Under the pieces are notes generated by a model. The model was given only the letters and a program-made list of their open reading frames with translations, searched no databases and was not told where the DNA came from. Shown in pieces: positions 16,370-24,252 of a DNA stretch of 24,626 nt. The stretch is from JANMJD01 sp963828405 (lineage in GTDB: Bacteria > Actinomycetota > Acidimicrobiia > Acidimicrobiales > Ilumatobacteraceae): NCBI GenBank assembly GCA_963828405.1, contig CAWHEG010000024.1, forward strand, positions 1 through 24,626. Direction: 5' to 3'. Numbering within the stretch: position 1 is the stretch's first letter; each line of letters begins with the position of its first letter. The position numbers and the translations under genes are program-made.

Positions 16370-17389
16370 GTGAGGACGCCGCGAACGATCCGCGAACTGC
16401 CGACACCGGCCTTGATCGTCGATGTCGACGCCTTCGAGGGCAACTTGACCGAGATGGCCCGGCACTGGCCCGCCGCCCGGCTGCGGCCGCACGTGAAGGC
16501 GCACAAGTGCACGGCCATCGCCGCCCGCCAGGTCGCCCACGGCCACCACACCTTCACCGCCGCCACGCCGGGCGAGATCGTCGGCATGGCCCGTGCGGGC
16601 GTGGGCAGCGATCTGCTGCTGGCCAACGAGACGCTCGACACGGCCCGGCTGGCGGAGATGGCGGCCGCGCAGGACCGGGTGCTGATCACGGTCGCCGTCG
16701 ACTCGCCCGAGACGATCGCGGCCGCGGCGCATTGCGGCATCCGCCACGTGCTGATCGACGTCAACGTCGGGTTGCCGCGTTGCGGCTGTGCTCCCGAACA
16801 GGCCGGGCGCCTCGCCGCCGCCGCCCGGGCCGCCGGTCTCGAGGTGCGCGGGGTGATGGGTTACGAGGGTCACCTGATGATGGTCGCCGACGGCGACGGT
16901 CGCCGCGAGCAGGTCGCCGCGGCGATGGACCTGTTGCTCGCCGCCCATGCCGAGGTCGGTGGGGCGATCATCTCCGCCGGCGGCACCGGCACCTTCGACG
17001 TGCACGACCGGATCACCGAACTCCAGGCGGGCAGCTACGCGCTGATGGACGCCCAGTACGCCCGCCGGGGACTCCCGTTCACCCAGGCGTTGTTCGTCGT
17101 CGGCACGGTGATCTCGGCCAACGACCGCTGGTCGGTCGCCGATGTCGGGCTCAAGGCGCTGGGCATGGACCACGGCAACCCGTCGATCGACGGCCAAACC
17201 GTGTGGTTCTGCTCCGACGAGCACGTCACGTTCGCTCCCGCCGAGGGCGGGGCCCCGATCCGCCCCGGTGAGCGGGTGCAGGTCGTGCCGGCCCATGTCG
17301 ATCCGACGATGGCGATGCACGAGGCGGCCTGGCTCGTGCGCGGCGACGACCTGCTCGAACGCTGGGCCATCGACCTGCGCGGCTGGTAG
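16370..17389 (+). CDS. D-threonine aldolase / D-serine dehydratase-like PLP enzyme
   Basis: This is an intact 339-residue fold-type III (alanine-racemase-like) enzyme. The PLP lysine is K43 in LRPHVKAHKCTAIAARQ, followed by ATPGEIVGMARAGVG and the barrel strand segments VLIDVNVGLPRCGCAPEQAG and GVMGYEGHLMM. The phosphate-binding stretch is IISAGGTGTFDVH. The C-terminal metal site H309-x-D311 in VPAHVDPTMAMHE matches the His/Asp pair of D-threonine aldolases, whereas D-serine dehydratases use His/Cys. It likely cleaves D-beta-hydroxy amino acids to glycine plus an aldehyde, but substrates in this family vary. The GTG at 16370 is the first start in frame. No good ribosome site or -10 box was seen. 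The gene converges on rdgB with a 12-bp gap. Confidence 0.87.
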   Translation: MRTPRTIRELPTPALIVDVDAFEGNLTEMARHWPAARLRPHVKAHKCTAIAARQVAHGHHTFTAATPGEIVGMARAGVGSDLLLANETLDTARLAEMAAAQDRVLITVAVDSPETIAAAAHCGIRHVLIDVNVGLPRCGCAPEQAGRLAAAARAAGLEVRGVMGYEGHLMMVADGDGRREQVAAAMDLLLAAHAEVGGAIISAGGTGTFDVHDRITELQAGSYALMDAQYARRGLPFTQALFVVGTVISANDRWSVADVGLKALGMDHGNPSIDGQTVWFCSDEHVTFAPAEGGAPIRPGERVQVVPAHVDPTMAMHEAAWLVRGDDLLERWAIDLRGW

Positions 17390-17401
17390 CCCGGCTCTCG
17401 G

Positions 17402-18010
17402 TCAGCCGACCGCTTCGGCTGCCCAGAGGGCCTCGACCATCGCCCGGAAGCCACGGCCGCGGTGCGAGACGGCGTGCTTGGCCTGCTCCCCCATCTCCGA
17501 GAACGTCCGCCCGTCGCCGTCGTCGGGGACGAACAACGGGTCGTAACCCCAGCCGCCGTCGCCACGCGTGGCGAGGCCGATCGTGCCCTCGCAGACCCCT
17601 TCGACGGCGAGCTCGCGCCCGTCGGGCCAGCACACCATGACGACGGTGACGAAGCGGGCAGTTCGCCGGTCCGGCGGCACGCCGTCGAGTTCGAGGAGCA
17701 TCTTGACCCGATTGTCGGCGTAGGTGGCCCGCTCGCCCGCGTAGCGGGCGGTGAACACCCCTGGGCGGCCGTCGAGCGCGTCGACGAACAGACCGGTGTC
17801 GTCGGCGATCGCCGGGAGACCCGTGACCTCGACGATCGCGCGAGCCTTGAGGCGGGCGTTGCCGACGAGGGTGTCGTCGTCCTCGACCACGTCGGGCACG
17901 TCGGTCGGGCGGGGGAGCAGCTCGACGTCCTCGCCGAGGATCGCGGCGATCTCGGCCACCTTGTCGGGGTTGGCCGAGGCGCAGACGAGGGTCAGCCGGG
18001 GGCCGGCCAC
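17402..18010 (-). CDS. rdgB: dITP/XTP pyrophosphatase (RdgB/HAM1)
   Basis: This is an intact 202-residue house-cleaning enzyme that hydrolyses dITP, XTP and related non-canonical purine nucleotides to monophosphates, keeping them out of DNA and RNA. Family motifs in order are LVCASANPDKVAEI near the N-terminus, PAIADDTGLFVDALDGRPGV with the catalytic acidic residues, FTARYAGERAT, GWGYDPLFVPDDG and AVSHRGRGFRAM. I chose the GTG at 18010, 4 bp after the rph stop, because it brings the N-terminal strand to the usual place. It is the last gene of the murI-rph-rdgB operon, an order shared with Mycobacterium. Confidence 0.95.
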   Translation of the reverse strand: MAGPRLTLVCASANPDKVAEIAAILGEDVELLPRPTDVPDVVEDDDTLVGNARLKARAIVEVTGLPAIADDTGLFVDALDGRPGVFTARYAGERATYADNRVKMLLELDGVPPDRRTARFVTVVMVCWPDGRELAVEGVCEGTIGLATRGDGGWGYDPLFVPDDGDGRTFSEMGEQAKHAVSHRGRGFRAMVEALWAAEAVG

Positions 18011-18014
18011 CGGC

Positions 18015-18776
18015 TCAGCGCCCGATCGTCCGCGACGGCGGCGGGACGGCGAGCACCGAGGCCTGGACGTCGAAGATCTGGCGCAGACCGCCCTCGGCCA
18101 GGCCGAGCAGGGCGTCGAGCTCCGTGCGGCTGAACGACTGTCCCTCGGCGGTGCCCTGCACCTCGACGAACGACGGCTCGCCACCGGCCGCCGGGGCGAG
18201 CATCACGACGTTCATGTCGACCTCGGCCGTGGAGTCCTCGGAGTACGGCAGATCGAGGACGGGAACCCCGCCGACGATGCCGACGCTGATCGCCGCGCAC
18301 TGCGAGTGCAGCGGATGCGCCTTGATCGAGCCGGCCTGCATCACCCGGCTGAGCGCGTCGTGCAGCGCGATGTAGCCGCCGCAGATCGCGGCCGTGCGCG
18401 TGCCACCGTCGGCCTGCAGCACATCGCAGTCGACGATCACCTGTCGTTCGCCGAGGATCCGCATGTCGCAGGCGGCGCGCAGCGAGCGCCCGATCAGTCG
18501 CTGGATCTCGACCGTTCGGCCGCTCTGCTTGCCCTTGGCCGCCTCCCGGCCGACCCGCTCGGGCGACGACCCGGGGAGCATCGAATACTCGGCCGTCACC
18601 CAGCCCTTGCCCGAGTTGCGCATCCACCGGGGTACGTCCTCGTCGACCGACGCGGTGCACAGCACCCGGGTCTTGCCGAAGCTGACCAGCACCGATCCGG
18701 CGGCCATCTCGGTGTAGTCGCGTTCGAAGGCGATCGGGCGGAGCTGGTGGGGCAGGCGGTCATCGGGACGGGGCAC
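18015..18776 (-). CDS. rph: Ribonuclease PH
   Basis: This is an intact phosphorolytic 3'-5' exoribonuclease of 253 residues that trims tRNA precursors. The N-terminus, PRPDDRLPHQLRPIAFERDY, is canonical. It is followed by VLVSFGKTRVLCTASV, GWVTAEYSMLPGSS, the RRNA-contact segment GRTVEIQRLIGRSLRAA, the catalytic CDVLQADGGTRTAAICGGY, and LDLPYSEDSTAEVDMNVVM. An in-frame ATG exists at 18809, but the GTG at 18776 has GAGGAG 7 nt upstream and matches the family start. It overlaps the murI stop by 17 bp, consistent with coupled translation. There are no frame breaks. Confidence 0.96.
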   Translation of the reverse strand: MPRPDDRLPHQLRPIAFERDYTEMAAGSVLVSFGKTRVLCTASVDEDVPRWMRNSGKGWVTAEYSMLPGSSPERVGREAAKGKQSGRTVEIQRLIGRSLRAACDMRILGERQVIVDCDVLQADGGTRTAAICGGYIALHDALSRVMQAGSIKAHPLHSQCAAISVGIVGGVPVLDLPYSEDSTAEVDMNVVMLAPAAGGEPSFVEVQGTAEGQSFSRTELDALLGLAEGGLRQIFDVQASVLAVPPPSRTIGR

Positions 18777-19614
18777 GGGGGGACTCCTCGGGGAGGGCGG
18801 GAAGGGCAACGGTATCGACCGACCACTCGTCGGCCGAAGACAGCTCCGGGCCGAGCAGGCGTCGGCCCAGATCGGCGAACCACGAGATGTCGCCGCTCGA
18901 CAGGAACCGGTGGCAGGCGGGCGGATCGGACGTCGTGCGCAACAGCCCGGCCGATCCGAGTTCGCGCTCGACGGCGAAGGCGGTCTCGTCGGCCGATGAG
19001 ACGAGCACGACGTCGGGTCCCATGACCTCGCCGATCACCCGGGCCAGGTAGGGGTAATGGGTGCAGCCGAGCAGCAAGGTGTCGACCCCGGCGTCGCGCA
19101 CCGGGGCGAGCAGCCGCTCGGCGAGGACCATCACCTGGTCACCCGAGGTCTCACCCCGTTCGACGAACTCGACGAAGCCGGGGCACGCCGCGCAGGTCAG
19201 CTCGATCGTCGTCCCGGTCGAGGGGACGGCGCGTTGATAGCTGCCCGAGCCGACCGTGGCGACGGTGGCGATCACCCCGACGCGGCCGCTGCGCGTCGCC
19301 TCGACGAGGGCGCGGGCCCCGGGCTCGATCACCGAGATGACGGGGACCGGCAGCTCGGCGACGAGCACGTCGAGGGCGGCCGATGCCGCCGTGTTGCACG
19401 CCACGACCAGGGCTTTGATGCCGTGCTCGTGGTACAGGCTCCAGCCGATCTGGCGGGCGAAGGTGCGCAGCTCGTCGAGGTCGCGGTTGCCGTAGGGGTA
19501 CCGGCCGGTGTCGCCGAAGTAGACCAGGTGCTCGTCGGGGAGCAGGTCGATCACGGCACGGGCGACGGTGAGACCGCCGAATCCGGAGTCGAACATCCCG
19601 ATCGGCCGATCCAC
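18760..19614 (-). CDS. murI: Glutamate racemase
   Basis: This is an intact 284-residue cofactor-independent racemase supplying D-glutamate for peptidoglycan. It begins with GMFDSGFGGLTVARA and YFGDTGRYPYGN. The two catalytic cysteines are visible in VVACNTAASAALD and LLLGCTHYPYLARV, with VIEPGARAL between them. The GTG at 19614 (VDRPIGMFDSG) is preferred over an upstream ATG at 19704 because it gives the standard N-terminus and lies 7 nt after a TACCCT box. It is the first gene of murI-rph-rdgB. In M. tuberculosis the same order appears downstream of mec-cysO-cysM (Rv1334-Rv1341). Confidence 0.96.
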   Translation of the reverse strand: MDRPIGMFDSGFGGLTVARAVIDLLPDEHLVYFGDTGRYPYGNRDLDELRTFARQIGWSLYHEHGIKALVVACNTAASAALDVLVAELPVPVISVIEPGARALVEATRSGRVGVIATVATVGSGSYQRAVPSTGTTIELTCAACPGFVEFVERGETSGDQVMVLAERLLAPVRDAGVDTLLLGCTHYPYLARVIGEVMGPDVVLVSSADETAFAVERELGSAGLLRTTSDPPACHRFLSSGDISWFADLGRRLLGPELSSADEWSVDTVALPALPEESPRAPSR

Positions 19615-19621
19615 GCCGGCC

Positions 19622-19627
19622 AGGGTA
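19622..19627 (-). promoter_or_regulatory. -10 box of murI operon, leaderless layout
   Basis: TACCCT on the minus strand ends 7 nt before the GTG at 19614. It supports that start over the longer open frame. Confidence 0.5.
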
Positions 19628-19665
19628 CGGGGAGCGGACCGGAACCGCCATGCCGGGCGCCCCGC

Positions 19666-19671
19666 TAGGGT
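19666..19671 (+). promoter_or_regulatory. -10 box of the EamA gene, leaderless layout
   Basis: TAGGGT ends 8 nt before the GTG at 19680. It lies downstream of the ATG at 19650, arguing against that start. Confidence 0.45.
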
Positions 19672-19679
19672 CGCCGCCG

Positions 19680-20505
19680 GTGGTGACTGCGACGATCCTG
19701 GCACTCGCCGCCGCCGTGCTCCATGCCGGTTGGAACTTCGTCGTCAAACAGGCCGACGAAGACCGCTACCTGAGCCTGTGGGGCCAGTTCTTCTTCGCCG
19801 GGCTGATCTCGGGAGCGATCATGCCGTTCCTCGGCGGGCCGCCGGCGAGCGGCTGGGTGTGGGCGGGCCTCTCGGGCCTCGTCCATCTCCCCTACTGCTG
19901 GTACCTGGCGCGGGCCTACGACGACGGCGACTTCTCGCTCGTCTACCCGGTGGCCCGCGGCGGGGGTGCGCTGCTCGCCGCGATCGGCGGCGTCGCCCTG
20001 CTCCACGACCGGATCTCGGCGCTCGGCATCACCGCCGTCATGGTGATCGCCGCCGGGCTGATCGCCCTGGCCGGACGGCTTCACGGGCCGCCCGTGCGGC
20101 GCGCCCTGATCGTCGCCACGACCATCGGCGCCTACACGGTCTGCGATGCCAAGGGGATCCGCGACAGCGATTCGTACCGGTACGTGTTCGCCTCGAGCGT
20201 GGCCACGATGACCTCCAACACCGCCTTCGGTCTCGCCTCGGGCATGCCGGACGGATGGTCGACATCGTCCGGCGCCGCTGGCCCAAGCTGCTCGCCGTGG
20301 GGATCGCGGCGTCGATCACCTACGCGATGGTGCAGTTGGCGGTGCGACTGGCCCCGGTGGGCTACGTCACGGCGATCCGTGAGTCGAGTGTCGTGCTCGC
20401 CGCGTTCCTCGGCTGGCACACCCTCGGCGAGCGGCCGGGGCCCGCCGGCTCGTCGCCTCGTTCGTCGTCGTCGGCGGGCTGATCCTGCTCGTCGTCAGCC
20501 GATAG
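19680..20505 (+). CDS. EamA-family (DMT) membrane transporter, frameshifted
   Basis: This is an integral membrane protein of about 275 residues with roughly ten hydrophobic helices in two EamA halves. The first half starts VTATILALAAAVLHAGWNFVVK. It includes FFFAGLISGAIMPFLGG, SLVYPVARGGGALLAAIGGV and ITAVMVIAAGLIALAG. The second half includes WPKLLAVGIAASITYAMVQ, YVTAIRESSVVLAAFLGW and FVVVGGLILLVVSR. The HAGWN and YP-ARG motifs are usual for the family, which exports metabolites or amino acids; the substrate is unknown. Frames break near 20257 and 20450. It is divergent from murI and sits between murI and cysM, where Mycobacterium has a rhomboid-type gene on the other strand, so it is not part of the conserved operon. 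Confidence 0.85.
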
Positions 20506-20526
20506 CCGCCGTCGGCGCCCGTCGGG

Positions 20527-21474
20527 TCAGAAGTAGATGATCTGCTCGGCCTTCGACTCGGCCTCGTCGAGATCGTCGGTGTACGCCCCGGTCGAGAGGT
20601 ACTTCCAGCCGCCGTCACAGACGATGAACACGATGACGCCCGTCTCGATCTCGCTCGCCACCTGGCCGCGCCGGCCAGCGCCGCCCCGGCCGAGATGCCG
20701 GCGAACACACCGCACTCGTTGACCAGCCGACGCGTCCACTCCAACGACTCGCGGGGGCGCACGACGCGCTTGCGGTCGAGCAGGTCGAAGCCCTGCCAGG
20801 CTTCGAACAGCGGCGGGATGTAGCCCTCGTCGAGGTTGCGCAGGCCCTCGACCCGCTCGCCCAGCGGGGGCTCGACGGCGATCACCTTCACGCCCGGCTT
20901 GTGCTCCTTGAGGTAGCGACCGGTGCCCATCAGCGTGCCCAAGGTCCCAGGACGGAGACGAAGTGGGTGATCTCGGGGCAGTCGCGCAGGATCTCGGGGC
21001 CGGTCCCCTCGTAGTGGGCCCGGGGGTTGGCGTCGTTGGCGTACTGGTAGGGCATGTACCAGTCGGGATGCTCGGCGTGGAGGGCGAGCGCCCGCTGGAC
21101 GGCGCCGTTCGAGCCCTCCTCGCCCGGGGTGAGGATCAGCTCGGCGCCGAACACCTCGAGCATCTGGCGTCGTTCGATCGACACGCTGGTCGGCATGAGG
21201 ATCTTGATCGGGTGGCCCTTGATCCGGGCGATGGCGGCCAGGGCGATGCCGTGTTGCCCGACGACGGCTCGACGATCGTCTGGCCCGCGACGAGGTCGCC
21301 GTTCTTCTCGGCCGTCTCGATCATCAGCTTGGCGATGCGGTCCTTGACCGAGCCAAACGGGTTCTGGTTCTCGAGCTTGGCGACGATGCGCACGTCACGG
21401 TTGGGCGACAGGACCGACACGTCGACCAGCGGGGTGTTCCCGATCAGGTCGAGGATGCTCTCGTTGATGATCAT
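20527..21474 (-). CDS. cysM: Cysteine synthase CysM (O-phosphoserine-type), frameshifted
   Basis: This is a PLP beta-replacement enzyme of about 316 residues making cysteine. It has GNTPLVDVSVLSP, the PLP lysine K44 in NPFGSVKDRIAKL, VEPSSGNT, MPTSVSIERRQMLEVFGAEL and HYEGTGPEILRDCPEITHF. These are followed by GTLMGTGRYLKEH, GLRNLDEGYIPPLF, CGVFAGISAGAAL and the C-terminal GGWKYLSTGAYTDDLDEAE. It aligns best with M. tuberculosis CysM (Rv1336), which uses O-phosphoserine and takes sulfur from thiocarboxylated CysO. The Arg in LRNLDEG corresponds to the phosphoserine-binding Arg220. The ATG at 21474 has GGAAGG upstream. Breaks lie near 21262, 20942 and 20690. The Mec-like gene is 48 bp upstream, and no CysO gene lies between. 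Confidence 0.92.
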
Positions 21475-21512
21475 GGCCGGCACCTTCCGACAATGCCGAT
21501 CTGACTTGTGGG

Positions 21513-21518
21513 ATTCTA
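21513..21518 (-). promoter_or_regulatory. Possible -10 box of cysM
   Basis: TAGAAT on the minus strand lies 38 nt before the cysM ATG, just after the mec stop, in the AT-richest part of the 48-bp gap. It would give a short leader containing the GGAAGG ribosome site. No good -35 was seen. Confidence 0.4.
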
Positions 21519-21522
21519 ACCG

Positions 21523-21929
21523 TCAACCGACGGCAAGGCGCTCCTCGGTGATCACTTCCTCGACGATGCGGTATGAACGCACCTCCGGCGCCTCCGCTTC
21601 AGGCCGACGATCACCCAGCGGAACCACGGGCCGAGGTTCGTGGCCACCCCCACGTCGGTGGGCGACGGATAGGGCTCGGTGTGCGTGTGGCTGTGGACGA
21701 TGGCGACGAGTTCAAGACCACGCGACTCGGCGTCGTCCTCGGCACGCTGGTAGTCCAGTGGGTGGACCTCGAACACCCGGCCCGATCGCGTGGTGTTGCG
21801 ACAGGGGAAGAACACCGGGGCGGTACCGCCCGACGCCCGACCGGCGAGCAGCCCGCACATCTCCTCGGGATAGCAGTCGTAGGCGTGGGCGATCATCCGG
21901 GCGAAGGCGTCGGCGGAAACGCTCAGCAT
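21523..21929 (-). CDS. mec: JAMM-family metalloprotease, Mec-like, frameshifted
   Basis: This is a zinc peptidase of about 135 residues. The JAMM signature is complete: Glu in YPEEMCGLLAGR and H-S-H-x10-D in VAIVHSHTHTEPYPSPTD. A single break near 21595 separates WFRWVIVGLK from EAPEVRSYRIVEEVITEERLAVG, and the true stop is at 21523. In M. tuberculosis, Mec (Rv1334) clips the new cysteine from the C-terminus of CysO after CysM action, and mec-cysO-cysM are adjacent. Here mec and cysM are adjacent without cysO. It starts 37 bp from the divergent smpB. The function as cysteine-releasing hydrolase is inferred from CysM adjacency. Confidence 0.88.
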
Positions 21930-21938
21930 CGGCGCCCG

Positions 21939-21944
21939 ACGCTA
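21939..21944 (-). promoter_or_regulatory. -10 box of mec
   Basis: TAGCGT on the minus strand ends 9 nt before the ATG at 21929. It sits back to back with the smpB -10 box 5 bp away. Confidence 0.42.
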
Positions 21945-21948
21945 TCGG

Positions 21949-21954
21949 TAGGAT
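21949..21954 (+). promoter_or_regulatory. -10 box of smpB
   Basis: TAGGAT ends 11 nt before the smpB ATG at 21966. A short leader containing CTCCTCCC, with no purine-rich ribosome site, separates them. Confidence 0.42.
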
Positions 21955-21965
21955 AACTCCTCCCT

Positions 21966-22443
21966 ATGCCCGCACCCGGCACCAAGGTCATCGCGAGCAA
22001 TCGCCGGGCCCGTCACGAGTACGCCATCCTCGACGAGGTCGAGGCGGGCATCGTGCTGCGCGGCAGCGAGGTGAAGAGCCTGCGCGAAAGGGGCACGTGC
22101 AGATCAACGAGGCCTTCGCCCTGTCCGTCGCTGACGAGATGTGGTGATCGGCATGACCATCCCGCAATACGTCAATGCCCACGGCTTCGGGGCCCACATC
22201 AGCGAGCGCCAGCGCAAGCTGCTCCTCCATCGGGCCGAGATCGCCAAGTTGGGCGCACGCATGGCCCAGGAGCACCTCACCCTCGTGCCGTTGAGCATCT
22301 ACTTCAAGGACGGCCGGGTGAAGGTCGAGCTCGGGCTGGGCAAGGGCAGGACGAAGAGCGACAAGCGCCAGGCACTGGCCGAACGCGATGCCGACCTCGA
22401 GATCCGCAGGGCCCTGGGGTGCGGCCGCAAGGGGATGGAGTAG
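21966..22443 (+). CDS. smpB: SsrA-binding protein SmpB, frameshifted
   Basis: This tmRNA partner protein, about 159 residues, rescues stalled ribosomes. It has KVIASNRRARHEYAILDEVEAG, IVLRGSEVKSLRE, HVQINEAFALSVADEMW, GAHISERQRKLLLHRAEI and LTLVPLSIYFKDGRVKVELGL. The basic tail is KSDKRQALAERDADLEIRRA, ending GRKGME. Two breaks are needed, near 22093 and near 22145, where a missing base creates an in-frame TGA right after DEMW. The gene should be essential or nearly so, which argues for sequencing error. The tmRNA gene it serves lies about 1.8 kb downstream on the same strand. Confidence 0.95.
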
Positions 22444-22487
22444 CGCGTGCCGGTGCGTCGGGCCGATTCCTCTCGTCGGCGGACGGC

Positions 22488-23182
22488 TCAGCGCAGTTGG
22501 GCGTGGAGGAAGTCGAGCACCTCGGGCCAGATCCGGTTGGCCAGCGTCTCGTCGAGCGTGCCCAGGGCGTTGTGCGGGCCCATGAAGGCGTGACCGGTGC
22601 CCGGGTGGACGGTGAAAGTCACGTCCTTGCCCATCGCCCGCAGCTTGGACTCCAGCGTGTGCGCTGCGCCCGGCGGGAAGAAGTCGTCGTACTCGGCCAT
22701 GTGCCCGGGTACGACGGCCGTCAGAGCCGACCAGTCGGGCTCGTTGTCGCCCTGCGGGAAGCCGTAGAACGGCACGGCCGCCGTGATCCGATCGGGGCGC
22801 ATCGAGGCGATGATCAGCGAGAGCATTCCGCCCATGCAGAACCCGACCACGCCGATGCCCGCGCCGGTGACCCCGTCGAGGCCGGCGAGGTAGTCGATCG
22901 CTCCGCTCATGTCCCGCCCGGCGCGGTCGGGTGGGAGCGTGGTCATCAGGCGGCCGGCCTTGTCCATCTCGTCGTGCTGGGCCAGTTCACCGTGATAGAG
23001 GTCGGGGGCGAGCGCGGTGGAACCCGGCGGCCCCCAACCGCTCGGTGGTCGCCTTGATCCCCGCGTTCGAGGCCCCACCACTCCTGAACGACGAGCACCC
23101 CGGGACCCGAACCGCCGGGGGGCCGGACCAGGTAGCCCGACGCAGTGGATCCGTTACTGGGGAACGACACCGTCTCAGCCAT
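22488..23182 (-). CDS. Dienelactone hydrolase family protein, frameshifted
   Basis: This is an alpha/beta hydrolase of about 232 residues. It begins MAETVSFPSNGSTASGYLVR, has VLVVQEWWGL with the family's Glu, then LAPDLYHGE. The nucleophile Cys is in IGVVGFCMGGMLSLI, the following AAVPFYGFPQG is typical, and the catalytic His is in HPGTGHAFMGPHN. The Cys-Asp-His triad is that of dienelactone hydrolases, which open lactones in aromatic ring breakdown; many relatives act on other esters. Breaks lie near 23065 and 23030. The ATG at 23182 is 7 nt after a TAGCGT box. It converges on smpB (44-bp gap) and is divergent from the LLM oxidoreductase. Confidence 0.88.
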
Positions 23183-23189
23183 GTCACCT

Positions 23190-23195
23190 ACGCTA
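23190..23195 (-). promoter_or_regulatory. -10 box of the dienelactone hydrolase gene, leaderless layout
   Basis: TAGCGT on the minus strand ends 7 nt before the ATG at 23182. The overlapping plus-strand reading TACGCT (23189-23194) could serve the divergent gene. Confidence 0.5.
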
Positions 23196-23249
23196 CTTCG
23201 CCATGCGGTCGACGAAATCGGGTCCTGGCTGGGCGCTGCAGCTCGTGCC

Positions 23250-24183
23250 ATGGGCCTTCCGTTGCGCTTCCAAGGTGCTCGTGCTCCCCACTCGTCGCCT
23301 GGCCCGAGGACCCAGACCGGTTCGTCCGGCTCGAGGATCTCGGCTTCGACGTGGCGGCCGTGGCCGACCACTTCTGCGACTGGACGAACCTGCCCGGGCC
23401 GTGGCTCGAGGCGTGGACGGGGCTGGCGGCGATCGCCGAGCGGACTTCGACGATCCGGCTGACGACCTGCGTGACCCAGATCCCGCTGCGCAACCCGGCC
23501 GTCCTCGCCCACCAGGCCGTCACCGTCGACCACATCTCGGGCGGACGCCTGGAGCTCGGGCTCGGCACGGGGGCTGACCGTCGACCCGTCGTACCCGATG
23601 GCGGGCCTGCCCAACTGGGAGCCCAGGGAGCGGACCGTCCGCTTCGGGGAGTACGTCGAGCTGGTCGCCTCGCTGCTCGCCGGCGGGGTGACCGACTTCG
23701 CCGGGGCCTACTACACGGCCGCGGGCGGCGGTGATGAACCCCGGTTCGCTCCAGCAACCCCGTCTGCCGGTGATGGTGGCGGCGCTCGGGCCGGCGATGA
23801 TGCGCCACGCCGCCCGGCACGCGGACATCTGGAACAGCCTCAGCTTCGAGGCCGACTTCGACGCCCAACTGGCCCAGACCGCCGGCCGTATTGCCAGGCT
23901 CGAGGCGCTGTGCCACGAGATCGGCCGCGACCCGGCCACGTTGCGCCGCTCCTACACGATGTTCGACGCCACGGCGCGGGCCTCGGGAGGGCACATCGCC
24001 TACTACGCGTCGCCGGAGGCGTTCGTCACGATGGTCGACCGGGTGGTGGCGCTCGGCATCGACGAGATATCGCTGTACTACCCGATCGTGGCCGAACAGC
24101 TGCCGATGTTCGAGCGGATCGCCGGCGACGTGCTCCCGTCGTTGCGTCGGTCCCACCCGGGCTCGACGCCCGGCGCGTCCTGA
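23250..24183 (+). CDS. LLM-class (F420-dependent-like) oxidoreductase, frameshifted
   Basis: This is a luciferase-like monooxygenase-fold enzyme of about 310 residues. The first strand, MGLPLRF then VLVLPT, leads after a further shift to WPEDPDRFVRLEDLGFDVAA and VADHFCDWTNLPGPWLEAW. Then come TTCVTQIPLRNPAVLAHQA, VTVDHISGGRLELGLGTG, PRLPVMVAALGPAMMRHAA and ISLYYPIVAEQLPMFERIAG. Such proteins in actinomycetes usually use F420 rather than FMN, but that is not decidable here. Breaks lie near 23275, 23290, 23575 and 23728. The start at 23250 is the best fit to the fold; the ATGs at 23181 and 23203 are alternatives. The substrate is unknown. Confidence 0.82.
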
Positions 24184-24227
24184 CCGTACGTTCGGAAGCA
24201 CCCGTGCCGCGCCACGCCCGGCCACGG

Positions 24228-24233
24228 TAGACT
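24228..24233 (+). promoter_or_regulatory. Possible -10 box of tmRNA
   Basis: TAGACT lies about 19 bp upstream of the first mature tmRNA base, allowing a short leader removed by RNase P. No convincing -35 is visible. Confidence 0.45.
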
Positions 24234-24252
24234 TGAGGTGCTTCCCAACAAC

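Noticed and set aside
15960..16370. tRNA-Leu as an integration site of a mobile element
   Set aside because: No integrase, no repeat of the tRNA 3' end, and no foreign-looking base composition follow it within the window.
22093..22150. In-frame TGA in smpB as selenocysteine or programmed frameshift
   Set aside because: There is no SECIS-like element or slippery site, SmpB does not use either, and restoring one C gives the family sequence.
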